From positions 4,030,001 through 4,094,000 of the forward strand of contig JAEILZ010000005.1 in the NCBI GenBank assembly GCA_018873225.1: DNA of 64,000 nt, written 5' to 3'. The notes beneath the pieces are model-generated. The model was given only the letters and a program-made list of their open reading frames with translations, made no database searches and had not been told where the DNA came from. Within the stretch, counting starts at the first letter, position 1; each line of letters begins with the position of its first letter. Below are positions 21,559 through 32,849 of the stretch, one piece after another. The position numbers were made by a program, and so were the translations under genes. The stretch comes from [Phialemoniopsis] sp. UDSM-2020 (lineage: Eukaryota; Ascomycota; Sordariomycetes; Thyridiales; Thyridiaceae).

Positions 21559-23031
21559 CTAATGCTCTGACTTCACGTGGTCGCCCTTTTGAGGACCAAA
21601 GAACCTCGCTCCGTTGCAAACGACTTGCATTGGAATCAGGACACGTGTGGTGTCATAGTCCTCCCACTCGACGTCGCCAGTCTTAATCACTCCCGGAGCA
21701 ATCATCATGTCAACAATGTTGTTGGAAACATCATTGCCGTCGTTGGTCAGCGCCAGGCGCGCTGACTTGCGTTCCTCCATCTTTTCTTGGTCAAGAGGGA
21801 TGGGGACGTGGTTACCCGTCCGAGGCAGTGTGAGGAGCTGGCAGTCGGCCGGCCATCTTCGGAACTTGTAGTCGGTGTCCAGAGCAGCCAAGATGATCAT
21901 CTTTGCGATGGATTGCACCTCGTGATCCAGTTTCGCGAGTGCAAATCTAGCGCAGAACTCCTCCAGCAGCTGATCAGTCAGCGCATTAGCGCTGATCTCT
22001 CGAGCGGGCGTCTGAACTATCTTTTGAATAGTATAGAGAGTCCGTACTCTCCAGTCGTTGAAGAAGAATCGCGCCTTCTCTTCATCGGTGGTTGTAGTTA
22101 CCGGAACAGACTGAGTATGGGGCTGGGTCTTTGCTTCGCTGACATGAGCATACCCTTTCAACTCACCTCTCAGCTTGTCGACCAGCTCACCGAAGCATTT
22201 TCCGACATCTCCAGCCCAGTAAGTTGCCGCTGGTTGGAAGATCTTATCCGTGAGGAATTGCCAAACCCATTGCTGCGCCAGGATGGGGAGAATATGGCGA
22301 ACGCGTATTCCCTCGTCTTCGTCTGACAAAGTCGTGTTGGGGTCTTTGCTCAAGTACTGTGAGTAAGACTTCCAAACAAATGTCTTGATCTCCAGATTTA
22401 GACTATCCCAGGGCTTGATTAGCTCGTCGTCTTGATACGGTCTATGAGGGGTCTTTGCCACAATGAGCTGATGTGTGGCAGATTGAAGGCTGTCCCGGAG
22501 CTCGTGGACCTCGGCAAGGAGTTGCTGATGCTTCTCAGCCTTCATGTGTCGCTGGTGTGGAGTCTGTGTCATTCTGTCAACCAGACCATGTTGTTGGTTT
22601 CGTTGCACCTGGGTGGCAGCCTGCTGGTCCTCGAGCTCCCGAATACGCTGTTGAAGCTTCTCCACGGTGCCTTGAAGTTGGACATTTTCCTCGGCTTGTT
22701 TGGCCTCGAGCTCTTGGCGAGGTGAGTAATAGATGCAAGGGGGTTCATCAAATAGGACACCCTTATATTTATATTTAATACCCTGATCGGTGTTGATCCT
22801 CTCAAGGCCAGCTTCCCGCAGAAGGCGTTGCACGTTCCTATCAGGTTCGACGGGGAGTGGTGTAGATTCGTCGTTGTCTTTCTTGGCTCGCTTCTTTCTC
22901 GGCTCAGCGTCATGCTCCTCGCCTTGAGCATGGCCCTTGTCCTCGGGATGAGTGTTATCTTCGGCGAAGTCATCAAGCTTACGCTTCGTCGATGGAGGCG
23001 ATGCCTTTTGACTTCTGGTGGTTGGTGCCAT
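21559..23031 (-). CDS. Orphan nuclear-type protein with N-terminal basic tracts and coiled coil
   Basis: Single-exon, 490 residues from the ATG at 23031 (a TTG two codons upstream is not a plausible start). The first 55 residues hold two nuclear-localisation-like clusters (TKRKLDD and EPRKKRAKKD) in an acidic, disordered context. Residues about 105-180 form a coiled coil (EAKQAEENVQLQGTVEKLQQ onward). The C-terminal 290 residues are globular and helical (for example PWDSLNLEIKTFVWKSYSQY and EFCARFALAKLDHEVQSIA). I do not recognise the family. The layout resembles lineage-specific ascomycete proteins that often occur in expanded families. No DNA-binding motif is visible, so the nuclear assignment is inference. 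Confidence 0.7.
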   Translation of the reverse strand: MAPTTRSQKASPPSTKRKLDDFAEDNTHPEDKGHAQGEEHDAEPRKKRAKKDNDESTPLPVEPDRNVQRLLREAGLERINTDQGIKYKYKGVLFDEPPCIYYSPRQELEAKQAEENVQLQGTVEKLQQRIRELEDQQAATQVQRNQQHGLVDRMTQTPHQRHMKAEKHQQLLAEVHELRDSLQSATHQLIVAKTPHRPYQDDELIKPWDSLNLEIKTFVWKSYSQYLSKDPNTTLSDEDEGIRVRHILPILAQQWVWQFLTDKIFQPAATYWAGDVGKCFGELVDKLRGELKGYAHVSEAKTQPHTQSVPVTTTTDEEKARFFFNDWRVRTLYTIQKIVQTPAREISANALTDQLLEEFCARFALAKLDHEVQSIAKMIILAALDTDYKFRRWPADCQLLTLPRTGNHVPIPLDQEKMEERKSARLALTNDGNDVSNNIVDMMIAPGVIKTGDVEWEDYDTTRVLIPMQVVCNGARFFGPQKGDHVKSEH

Positions 23032-23863
23032 GCTCAAAGATGACCGTAAGAGGAGCGGGTAGTTCCTGGACTTGATTGGGATCTTTCGGAACGATTGACA
23101 GAGAGCAGTGCAGAGGTGTGGAAGCCGGATGTGCTAGTATATAATCAGTGGTTGTGCCGTGGAGCAGATGTCGAAGTGTTGCGTGCTGCAGTAAGCAATG
23201 CGGTAACGGGGTTTCTGTTTGGACGATATAGTTAGACGGGCAAACGAAATCGAAGGGCGAGTGGCTGTAGATTTATAAGGACTTTTCATTGTGTGTACAA
23301 AGGGTGAAGAGTGACAACAACTGCCAGATTTCCTTTGTTGGTCCATCGTCTGAGAACATGATCCATTGATGAAGAGGAGAAGACATCTTTGTCTCTGAAC
23401 TTGCTTTGTCGTCGACGAATCCGTTGATTAAGTATGACTTCACCAAACGTTCTCTTCTAGAATAATGTCCTCTAACAAAGCAAGCGGTCTCCATGACTAG
23501 CTTTGAGACCAATACCTCAAATACGCAAAGACGCAAAGACGCAAAGACGCAAAGACGCAAAGACGCAAAGACGCAAAGACGCAAAGACGCAAAGACGCAA
23601 AGACGCAAAGACGCAAAGACTCAAAGACTCAAAGGCTCACAGACTCAAAGGCTCAAAGACTCAAAACAAAGCTCGAATCCTAGGAGAATCTTGGCGTCAA
23701 GGCACTGCACTTTAGCTCTTGTGAGGACAAATCAGAAGAAGAGATGTACAAGAAGAACACTGCATATAGCTGATCATCTATTTTCATCGCCTTGTCATTA
23801 ACAGTCTTTCAACAGATACCAGCGTTAGGATCGGGGCTGATCAAATGTGAGCAACGAGCTCTT
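23032..23863. other. Intergenic region carrying a minisatellite
   Basis: Promoter of the orphan gene and the 3' flank of the feruloyl-esterase-type gene. The octamer array at 23523-23666 is the only structured element. Long frames here on both strands run through the array and are artefacts. Confidence 0.7.
23523..23666. repeat. Octamer minisatellite (ACGCAAAG)n
   Basis: Twelve perfect tandem copies of ACGCAAAG (23523-23618) are followed by six degenerate copies in which CG has become CT or the first A is G (ACTCAAAG, GCTCAAAG, GCTCACAG). The degenerate copies are all on one flank, as expected when array turnover is active at the other end. Any reading frame through it repeats every 24 bases. 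There is no spacer structure, so it is not a CRISPR array. Confidence 0.95.
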
Positions 23864-25509
23864 TCACTCGCACTTGTCTCCAGATACTGCCTTCTTCGGC
23901 CACGGGCAGAGCAGTTGAGTGAAAGTGCTGTTATCCGGCCTTTTAGCCTCGGCCAGTGACCCTTCGGGTGCGGTGCCGTTCTCGACCCAGACACGCAACT
24001 GATCGAAAAGTCTGATTGGCTGGCCACCCAATCCTCCCCAGCAGTGCTCCAGGCCAGGAACCTGATAGTAGCGATAAAAGTCCTGCACATCGGGCAGCAA
24101 GGCGCCTACCGACTTGAAGTAATGCAAAGTGCCCGCCGGCGATATGGCGGCGTCGGCCTGTGCACCAAAGTTGTTAGTTCAAGCAACTCTGCATTATGTG
24201 TGTGACGAGTAGGAGTGCTTACCAAGCCATGGTAGGTGATTATCTTGTGTCCGGCGTCGCGGAAGTTGGAGATGTCCGGGTCGTTGGCCTCCATCAGAGA
24301 GTCTAGCTGTTGCTTGAGGGTATGATAAAAGTTGTCGAAGTCTTTATGGCTGAGGTTTGTGATGGTGTAATTGGGGTCTTTGACAGTAAACGTCCGAGCT
24401 GCGCCTTGAATGATCTGAGCGCCACCAGCAGTGCATTGACCATCAGAGACACAAGTGACCGTCGCAAGTCCAGAGATGTTGGTGCCGATGTCGAAGCCAT
24501 ACCACATGAACCTGCCGTCTGACCAGATCGGACCGTGCCAGGTAGCATTGGCCACAGCTGCGGCGGCGACGCTGATCTCGGTAACCGCCGCGTTCTGAGA
24601 ACAGTTGACAGCAGATCCAACGTGGGCGAACGGGTCGAACTCGGCAAGACATGTCTCCGTGTCACCGATGATCCCATCCACCTTCCCATCGAGGCCATCA
24701 CACTGCGCTACGGCTAGGGCCGTGAGTTGCTCGAGTTCGCATGACGAGGGATACAACTTGTTCAGGTCCATGAACACGGCCGGCCAGAAACTGCCGATGA
24801 TGACTTCGTGCCAGTTCAGGGCCGGTGCGGCAGCGATGATTCCATCATACACGTCGGGGTACCGTTGAGCGAGCATAGAGGCCTGTCGCCCGCCCTGGGA
24901 GCAGCCGTTCCAGTAGGAATATGAGGGATCCGAACCGTAGAAGTGCTTGATGAATTGCTTGGCAATGACGGCCTATGAAACATGTTAGGGTCAAACTATC
25001 GCAAGGCTAAGGGGTTTTGCCATGACCACATGGCTGTTGCTCACCTCGTCATTCAGGGACACGTATCCCAGGTTCTGGTAGTTGTACAGGTTGGCATTGC
25101 CAGGACTGACAAGAGCCCAGGGGTCAGGGGTAGAGGCACTCCCAAGGCCTGCGTCAGTGGTGACAGTCGCGTAGCCATCGGCCACAGCACCAGCCATACC
25201 ACCGTAGGTTAAGATGAAACGGCCCGCCACCCATCCACCGCCGCCGATCGCCTGCAGTCGACCGTTCCAGTCAACAGGCAACCAAGTCTCGACGAAGATG
25301 TTGTCATCTTGGCCTGGGTGAGTGTAAGAAACGGTCACGTTGCAGAACGTAGCGTTGACCACGTTGATCGAGGGCTGGCTGTACCGCCATCCGTCCGGGA
25401 TGTCAAAGTTGTAGTTGCTGACGAGCGAAGCTTCAAGTGTGCGAAACTCGGCGCCCAACAGGGAGGGAGTTGGGAACGTTGCCGCGACGCAAGCGCTAGG
25501 GGTGGCCAT
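23864..25509 (-). CDS. Tannase/feruloyl esterase (FaeB-type) family serine esterase
   Basis: Hydrolyses ester bonds of phenolic acids to sugars, by family. Three exons, 25509-25045, 24972-24223 and 24157-23864, give 502 residues, a usual length. The family CS-D-HC signature is present: nucleophile Ser180 next to Cys179 in WNGCSQGGR, and His443 next to Cys444 in GLEHCWGG, so the paired disulfide is possible. Other family blocks are QAIGGGGWVAGRF, GYATVTTDAGLG, IIAAAPALNWHE and the tail LRVWVENGTAPEG. The start at MATPSACVAATFPTP lacks a hydrophobic signal sequence although relatives are secreted. An upstream in-frame ATG at 25593 (MAGPPFRASPCC) does not help. A TATATATGC element sits at about 25598-25606, consistent with transcription starting near the 25509 ATG. 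A missed signal exon is possible. Confidence 0.88.
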
Positions 25510-26200
25510 GGTTGGGTAGCTCGAGGGGAACACAGTTCGGGAGAAGGGGTGCTGATCGCAGCAAGGCGATGCTCGGAAGGGAGGACCTGCCATCGCATAT
25601 ATATGCGTCACCGGGATCAAGGTGCAATGGCTTTAGTTACATCATTGGCCTGCGTGTGGCGGCGTCAATCTCCTCGTCCCGAGGAATTTTCGACAAAGCT
25701 GAAGACGTCGTAGTGCCTGACGTAGGATGGCGAAATGAGGATGTCGACAAAAGGTCTGGGGCAACCAGGTTTCGCGGCCGGGTTGGTGTGGGGAACACGC
25801 GCCTCCCGCCGGCGGCCCCACATGATCTAGCGGCGAGACACCGCGGGATGCGGAGAAAGTTACGACACATGAATCTCTTACTTGAATGCGATAAATGCCG
25901 TGCTTGCAAGCCGTTCTCGTCGAGGAAACAAATACAGGGTGCAGACGGCCCGACTTGCATGGGAGGGCACATGGCGCTCCGGGGTGAGTAAGACCGAGCA
26001 ATTCTTGGTGTCTTGTCCCATGTCGCACTCAGATCAGATAGCATGGGAAATAATGATGACGAGTAAGGGGCCTTTTAGGAGCCATGATGTGTTGGCTGTG
26101 TGGTAGACTCAATTATATACATTTCAGGTCAGAGTTTGACAGCGTGAATCATTTGTAGTTCGTGACATGACACCAGTCTCCACGGAGGAGGATCTCCTTG
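25510..26200. other. Intergenic region
   Basis: Contains the promoter of the esterase (TATA-like palindrome GCATATATATGC at about 25595-25606) and the 3' flank of the GH43 remnant. Overlapping frames of 128-159 codons on both strands show no domain. Confidence 0.5.
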
Positions 26201-27932
26201 TCACAGGTCAACATATGATGATAAATATAAGTCTGGAAACTCGAACCAGTACTGGATTTCACCATCCGTAACCTTCTCCAACATGTCTTCAGCATCCAAG
26301 CCAACAGTGGAACAGGCGAAGACACCAATGAGAGGACCTGTGAAGTCCGCAGCAGTCAAGTATAGAGTGTCCACTGTTCCCGCAGACGCCCATGTGCCTT
26401 CGCAGGCCGAGCGATTCCGGTATAGAAATTCCAGACTTTTCTCCGAATGTCTGATGGCGAAATCAATCTTGATTTCTTCATGCTGGCTCGGCTTCTTTGG
26501 GGGCTGCATGCGCTCCACAACCTTTTGATCAGAGATGATCGGACTTTTGATCCTGTTCAGCACCTCAAATACTATTGAAGACGTCTGATAGTCGTAAGAA
26601 ATCCTCGCAAAGCGATGCTCGTCCCTGTAGTAGACCAGACCGGCAGTCACTGGCTCCCCAACTGACTGAATCAGTGGCATTACCAGTGTCACCGATGCTG
26701 TCGAGTCTAGCAGGCGCTGTCGTCTTCCCACAAAGGATGGTGGCGGACCTGCAGTCTCTGACAGATCAGTTGCGGACGGCAACATCTTTATCTCCCGGCA
26801 ATCGTCCGATATTGAGTAATGGGCCATATCTGGATTGCGAATCCACACAAGGTCGTGGCTTGGATGAGCCAAGATGAGTCGACTCTCTGCAACGCCGGCC
26901 TCAATAGGTTGGCATATCACAGGCCAGTCGCTTTCGTCGGGCCAGGTCACTGCAGTCAAGAACGTCTCGCGACCCATGACGACACGCCCATCGCGATCAC
27001 GTCGTACGGCAAGACAAAAAAGCCACCAGCGATTGCTGTCGTCCTGAAAGAGGTCGCCATGACCGTTGTATTGCACATACCCCTCTCCACCTCGCTCAAG
27101 GCTGGACTGTAAGATCGGATTGTGGGGACATGACTCGTATGGGCCACAGATGCTCGCAGAACGAGCGATGGAGATGCTGTGGCCTTCATGAGTACCGCCT
27201 TCGGCATCCATTAAGTAGTAGTACTGGCCTCTCCGGTACAGGTGCGGACCTTCGGGAATGTCCTTGCTGAACCCCTCCCAAATTACACGCTCATCAGACG
27301 GTTTCTCGCCAGTATGGATATCGATCTCGAAGAAATTGATCGTACTCGGCTTGACATTCCATGACGACCCTGCGATGTATACATGCCCGTCATCGAAGAA
27401 TATGTCAGGGTCAATGCCGTTGAACTCGAAGTACACCGGATCACTCCACTCGCCATCGTATATGTCAGGAGTTGATATGACAAAGTTGGCGAAGGACACG
27501 CTAGAGAGACGGTGGCCATCCTCAGCGCAGACGTCGTGAATAGCATTGGTACAGACAATATAAGTTACTCCACCATGATGTCGAATCGTGGGTGCATAAA
27601 GACCACCCGTCGCAGGCACCGTTTCATTGGAGCCGTCTGGTGGAGGGTTTATACCGGTGCAGGATTTTAGCAAGCTGATCTGTGATGGCCGACTGATTGC
27701 GTTCCCTACGTAAAATAAAGCATCAGGCTAGTCCGGGCATGTTTGAGTTTGCATCACTCAGCATCGACTTACCTTTGTGCTTCCACTACCTGAGATCCTC
27801 CGATGCGCAAATGAGAAGACCAGGGAACAGGTTGAAGGAAGAGTTTACAATGAAGTATGTGTTTTCAATGCGTACAGTGGAAGGATCTGGAGCGAAACCA
27901 GGGATAATAGGGTTGATTAATGAGGGTTCAAG
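26201..27932 (-). pseudogene. GH43 glycosidase with in-frame nonsense codon and no start codon
   Basis: Relative of family-43 beta-xylosidases/alpha-arabinofuranosidases with a C-terminal beta-sandwich. The family N-terminus is readable from 27932: SLINPIIPGFAPDPSTVRIE, including the general-base Asp of PDPS, then NSSFNLFPGLLICASEDLR. A TAG at 27788-27786 replaces the codon just before WKHKG, in a segment where relatives read DLxxWKHIGN. The next intron (27772-27706) has normal GTAAGT and GTAG ends and keeps frame only if the TAG is read through. After it the frame is open for 500 codons (NAISRPSQISLLKS onward), with the Asp of GIDPDIFFDDG and the acid Glu of EGPHLYRRG. There is no in-frame ATG before the family start; a CAG acceptor at 27933-27935 could join an upstream exon. 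Using the long open part alone would lose the catalytic base, so a nonfunctional allele is likely. Confidence 0.7.
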
Positions 27933-29122
27933 CTGTTAATGCATGATGACTACGCAAACGTGAAGGCCGGTCCACCTCGTTGACGATTGTCTCGGTCCGC
28001 CTCACGGCTCACTTGTAAGTTGGCATCAGGAATATAGCAAAGAAAATGGTCATGAATTCTGGCTCTCATACACTTCCTGGCACTCTTTAGCTACTCATCA
28101 TTAACCATGCCAGCGCCCGGTTTACAGCGATCATGATATGTCAATCTCCCTCCAGTCTTCTTTATTTTCGACACCGTCACAAAGTACTTTACCGAACCTC
28201 GAATGCCGATGGCGAACATCTTTTCGGGCACCATCGAATCGAGCCGAGCCAGGGTGCATGCAAGCTGTAGTTCCCATATTTCCCCAATCTGGCGACTCTT
28301 TTGTGGAGAAGTCACTGTACCAAGCAAGTACTTGTGCTATGGAGACGACCCAGGACCCCGGATGCCCCTAGCGTCGGGGCAAGAGACCGATGTACCCCTG
28401 CCCTGACATGTCGGTATCGTAGACTCAACGCCAAGACTTTAGACGCGGCACCCAATACGATAAAAGCGTATTTGAACGCCTCAAGACGCCAGCTTTGCCG
28501 AAATCGTACAGCCTCCTTGCCATTTTACTACCCGATCTCACTAACCTCAGAATCCTACCCTTTACTGTACCCATTTACTGAACAAGTAGTATGTACTTCT
28601 CCATTTTCACCCCCGCTTGGTGCTGCCGGTACTAAACTCGTATCCATTACGAGCAATCCATGAACCATCGGTTGTTCCCCGATGTGCGTGTTCTCAACGC
28701 CATGCGACTTAGCTCGGCTATTCCCCGACACTGTTCGCCTTGGACCCGGGGTATGCCTCGATTTGCGCGCTTCAAAAATTAATGAACCAGCTCGAGCACC
28801 TGACTTCTCGCATGAGTAGCCGCCATGGGTCTTTGTCACACGATTTAGGACCAGGGCGTGAATGCTGCTGGGCCTAGACAGTTCTGGATCCCGAAGGACG
28901 TCTGATTCGGCACATACGAGAGCGAGCCCTTGTCTGGCGAGGCAACGATACCGCTTAGAGAGTAGTGCATGTTTGGTGATGCTACCCCATTTCTTCTCCA
29001 GGTGTTGATATATCACAAAACGTGTTCCCCCAGACCATCTCCACGCCTCAGCAGATCAGCTTCAGCTTGCTTTACGCACACGTCAATTGATCCTCCAAGT
29101 TTACATACAGTATCTTTTCAAG
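27933..29122. promoter_or_regulatory. Divergent promoter region, GH43 remnant / sugar porter
   Basis: About 1.2 kb between divergent genes. A 153-codon minus frame (28555-29016) has no recognisable domain and I do not annotate it. No clear TATA or inverted CGG pair was found near the porter start at 29123. Confidence 0.5.
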
Positions 29123-30840
29123 ATGAGTCCCAAAACGGAACATGCGGACGACGCCGTCGAACATGTCGACTTGCAACATGTCTTGCCTCAAGACGGCCAG
29201 CCGTGGTACAAGAAAAGCCACCTGGTCAAGCTAAACTTCCTCCTCACGGTGCCGATGATGACCGGATACCTCATTGGTTTCGATAGCAGTATGCTGAACG
29301 GACTGCAGTCCGTTCCCGTTTGGATCAGCGGTTTGTTCACCCGCCCCTGTATCATCAGGATTCTCCTTGCATGAGGCTAATCGATGCTGCAGACTTTGAC
29401 AATCCGACTGGGGCGCGGCTTGGTGTCCTTGGCACCATGCAGGTTATCGGAGCCATCGCCGCTCTGCCAATCGTTCCATACATGGCCGATCGTTTTGGGC
29501 GTCGTCACTCCGTGTTCGCCGGCTCGGTACTTGCTCTTCTGGGAACAGCCCTGCAGTCTGCTGCCAACAACATCGACATGTTCCTTGCCGGCAGGTTCTT
29601 CGTCGGCTTCGGAACCGGTATCGTCGGAGTTGCTTCAAACCCTCTGCTCGCCGAACTGGCCTACCCGACTCACCGACCTTTCATTACATCTTTCGCGTCG
29701 ACAACATGGGTGGGTTGATAGATAACAGAGCCTTTAGAGAATGTCATGGCTAACGAGATGCATAGTTCCTCGGGGCTATCGTTGCTGCATGGAGCACATA
29801 CGGCACGTTCAAGATCGATAACAGCTGGAGCTGGAAGATCCCGTCCATCCTCCAGTGCATCCCTTCTCTCTATCAGGGTTGCTTGATCTACCTGGTGCCC
29901 GAGTCTCCCAGATGGCTGGTAAGCCATGGCAAGATTGCCGAGGCCCGAGCCATTCTGAACAAGTATCATGCCGGCCTGGACCACGCGGATGATGTGTCCC
30001 CGCTTGTACAGTACGAGATGGCCGAGATTGAGGCTGCCATCGAGGCCGAGAAGTTGCAAAACACGAGATCTTATCTCGATTTCTTTGCTACCAGTAAGCA
30101 ACTCACGTAAAAGGGATCCAGCCTAGTCGCAACGCTAACAATCAACTGCAGGGGGCAATGTGTGGCGCATGAGCATTGCCATCATCCTTGGTTTGTCTGC
30201 TCAATGGTCTGGTAACGGCCTGATCTCGTTCTATCTCGTCAAGGTCCTGCGCAGCATTGGTATCGAAGACCCAGAGAGGCAGAACCTTATCAACGGCGGC
30301 CTGACCATCTTCTGCTATGGCATCAATATCATTGGAGCCGGTGCAGTCCTGCGCTTCAAGCGCCGAACCATCCTCTTGTCTGGCTTTGCTGGTATGGCAG
30401 GCGCATATCTGATCTGGACAGTCCTCTCGTCGATCAACCAGCAGCGCAACTTCCAGGACGAGGGCCTCGGCTACGGCGTGGTGGCCATGATCTTTGTCTT
30501 CCAGCTCTTCTACAACCTCAGTATCGGCCCGGTCCTGCCGACGTACATCCTCGAGATCATGCCCTTCACCCTCCGTGCCAAGGGCTACACCATCGAGCAG
30601 ATCTTTACGTACGGCGCCGGCCTCTTCAACGGCTTCGTCAACCCCATCGCTATGGACGCCATCGGCTGGAAGTACTACATCGTGTGGGTCGTCATGCTGG
30701 GCGTCTGGTTCGTCCTGATCTGGTTCTTGTTCCCGGAGACGTCGGGCTTGACTCTTGAGGAGGTCAGTCAGATCTTTGATGGTGTTGATATCAACGCCTC
30801 CGCCGCCGCTCACATTCGTGAGAAGGCGGAGGAGGTTTAA
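29123..30840 (+). CDS. MFS sugar porter (first of two)
   Basis: Proton-coupled uptake of a mono- or oligosaccharide across the plasma membrane, by family. Four exons (29123-29330, 29393-29709, 29766-30093, 30152-30840) give 513 residues and 12 expected membrane helices. Sugar-porter marks are DRFGRR between helices 2 and 3, GRFFVGFGTGIVG, LVPESPRWL at the end of helix 6, QWSGNGLISFYL in helix 7, RFKRRT and the terminal FPETSGLTLEE. The loop after helix 1, with NGLQSVPVW and FDNPTGARLG, is typical of the lactose-permease/cellodextrin-like branch rather than simple hexose carriers, so an oligosaccharide is possible. It sits beside GH43 and GH5 genes, and a second porter of the same type lies at 49.7-51.5 kb. 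Confidence 0.93.
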
Positions 30841-31346
30841 AGTCGGCCGCGTCAAGGTTTATCCACAGAGAACTGCTGAGAAGCACCTGAGCCGCTCTGG
30901 TCGTGAGAGTGGGATCGAATTTGTTCCTGGTATCTCAATTTTACGAGACAAGGAACTATCACTAAAGAAAACGGTCGTCGGTCTTGGTGTGAGACCCGTT
31001 GGGAAGCGTGGGGAGCTATCTTGAGTATGCTTGTGTCACAGTATGAGGTGTAATATAATGATTTGGATGGCGAATTGAATCCAAACTCGTATTCTCCAGA
31101 CATTGGCGGTTGCCTGTTTGATGCACATGAAGCTTGTGTTTAGAACTCTATACCTTCGGCGGATTCCTGGATGAACCAAACTTTTCCCTGGCGCCTGTAT
31201 CCTCTTCCTCGAAATGATCTCAGAGATGCTTGGTGGGTAATTCTAAGACAGACTTTCATTAGCTCATATGTATTATCTTCATCACAAAGACCTCCGAATA
31301 GCGAATAGCGTGGTGGAAAGATCAATCTAATTGCACAGTAGCTAAT
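30841..31346. other. Convergent intergenic region
   Basis: Lies between the 3' ends of the porter and GH5 genes. No supported feature. Confidence 0.6.
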
Positions 31347-32849
31347 CTAAGCACCTCCTGATGCTGCAAAGTCAGAAAGAATCTTGTTCAATCCAGGGCG
31401 TTGGACGCAGTTCTCAAATGCCCAGCTTTGCGCGAGCTCCTCCAGCTCCGCCCTAGATTTTCCTCTGAACAATTCAGCAAATTCAGCACAGAGCGAGCCG
31501 GCTAGGAAAGTCTGGACGATGTTCCGTCGTACGTGCTGTTTGGTGTCCCAGTTTGGAGGATAGATCTTGGTGGCTGTCGGAGAGACTTCGTCGATCCATG
31601 CCGAAATGTCATTGATCAGCTTGTCAATTCTCTCTTGTGCATGCGTCTGCGCGCTGTCGACCTGAAGGGCATCTTTCCTCTCCACGAAGGGCTGCAAGAG
31701 CTTGACCCAGGCCGTTTCGGGAGACGTGGCTACCATGCCCATGATACCCATGTCTTTGTAAAGCCAGATCGTCCAGGATGAGACGTCCTCTTGGAAGATT
31801 CTTAGCTGTTCACCAAGCAGCTCATATCGCTCCTCATTGATGACAGTAGCTTCAGCTTCAGGAGCCCTCATCTCGTACGTCGGTCCGAACTCTCCCACCC
31901 AGATCGGAACGCCATGCTGGTAGTGAAACTCGCATTTCCGTGCATATTGCGATCGCAGCTTCTGCTTCTGCTCAGGCTTCCCCTGGTAACGTAGGCCGGT
32001 CGGAAAGCCCATCATGCTGTAATCGTGGATCGAGTAGACCGAGTTTGGCAGGATGGTATCAAAGCCCTTCCACTCCATAGCGAAGGTGTTGCCATCCAAG
32101 AAAAGCATATGATTTGGGTCAACTCGACGAAGCACTTTCTCCAGTCTGCTGTAGAAGGCCGCGACCCGGACGTGCTCTGAATCGCATGGTTCGTTCAAGG
32201 GGTTGTAGCCGGCGACCCATGTGTTATCGCGGTAATGTTCAGCGATCTTCTCCCAAAGCCATACAGTACGATCCTGGTGGTCCTTGAAGTCCCAGAAGGC
32301 AGCATAGCTAGTATGGTTGTCCGAGTGCCAATCAGGGTTCTGGCATCCCGGTGCGGTGTGCATGTCGAGAATGACGTAGATGCCATAGGCAGAGCAGATA
32401 TCGACGACACGGTCCAGTCGCCTGAAGCCCGCTGGCTTGATGACTCGAGGGTTCATATCGTCCTCAAAGTGTCGGTATCCAAAAGGAACTCGAATGCTGT
32501 TGAACCCCATCGATTTCAGGAACTCGGCGTCCTTCTCCGTAAAGAAATGGTGATAGAAGCGATCGAAAAAGAACTCGTAGTCCTCTTCACCCAAGACCTT
32601 CCGTAGCGCATCACGAGCCTGGGATTCGGAGCCAGGATACCCGTTCACAAAGTTTTCCATGCTGCAAGAAAGCTATTAGCTGATTGGACTCTTCCTGAAC
32701 AACATTGTAGACGGTTGTGAAAGCAGGATGCTCCCGCCATCGCCCACTCACTTGAGCATACCCCCCAGCGAGGTCCCGCGGAGCACGACTACATTGTCGT
32801 TGTCGTCAACGATGCGGTTTCCCTTGACCTTGAGAAAGCCTGAAGCCAT
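31347..32849 (-). CDS. Glycoside hydrolase family 5, intracellular
   Basis: Retaining (beta/alpha)8-barrel glycosidase. Two exons, 32849-32752 and 32661-31347, give 470 residues. The split codon joins LRGTSLGGML to NMENFVNGYPG, the expected opening of this GH5 type. The acid/base is Glu190 in NPLNEPC and the nucleophile Glu290 in WVGEFGP; FNSIRVPFGYRHFE and VILDMHTAPG line the active site. There is no signal peptide (it begins MASGFLKVKGNRIVDDNDN), so a cytosolic enzyme acting on imported or endogenous glycosides is expected. The C-terminal 120 residues (after QPFVERKDALQ) are helical and outside the barrel. It shares an 839-base divergent promoter with the intact GH43 gene. The natural substrate cannot be read from sequence; beta-glucosides are typical of nearby subfamilies. 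Confidence 0.9.

Noticed and set aside
23523..23666. Possible CRISPR array
   Set aside because: Eukaryotic context, 8-base unit and no unique spacers.
23273..23801. Frames reading CVFASLRL-type or KDAKTQRR-type repeats
   Set aside because: Simple translations of the octamer minisatellite; such repeat proteins are artefacts of low-complexity DNA.
28555..29016. 153-codon minus frame upstream of the first porter
   Set aside because: No recognisable domain, no family-like composition, and it overlaps the porter promoter.
30142..30855. 237-codon minus frame over the last exon of the first sugar porter
   Set aside because: Antisense of a well-supported MFS exon with no domain of its own.
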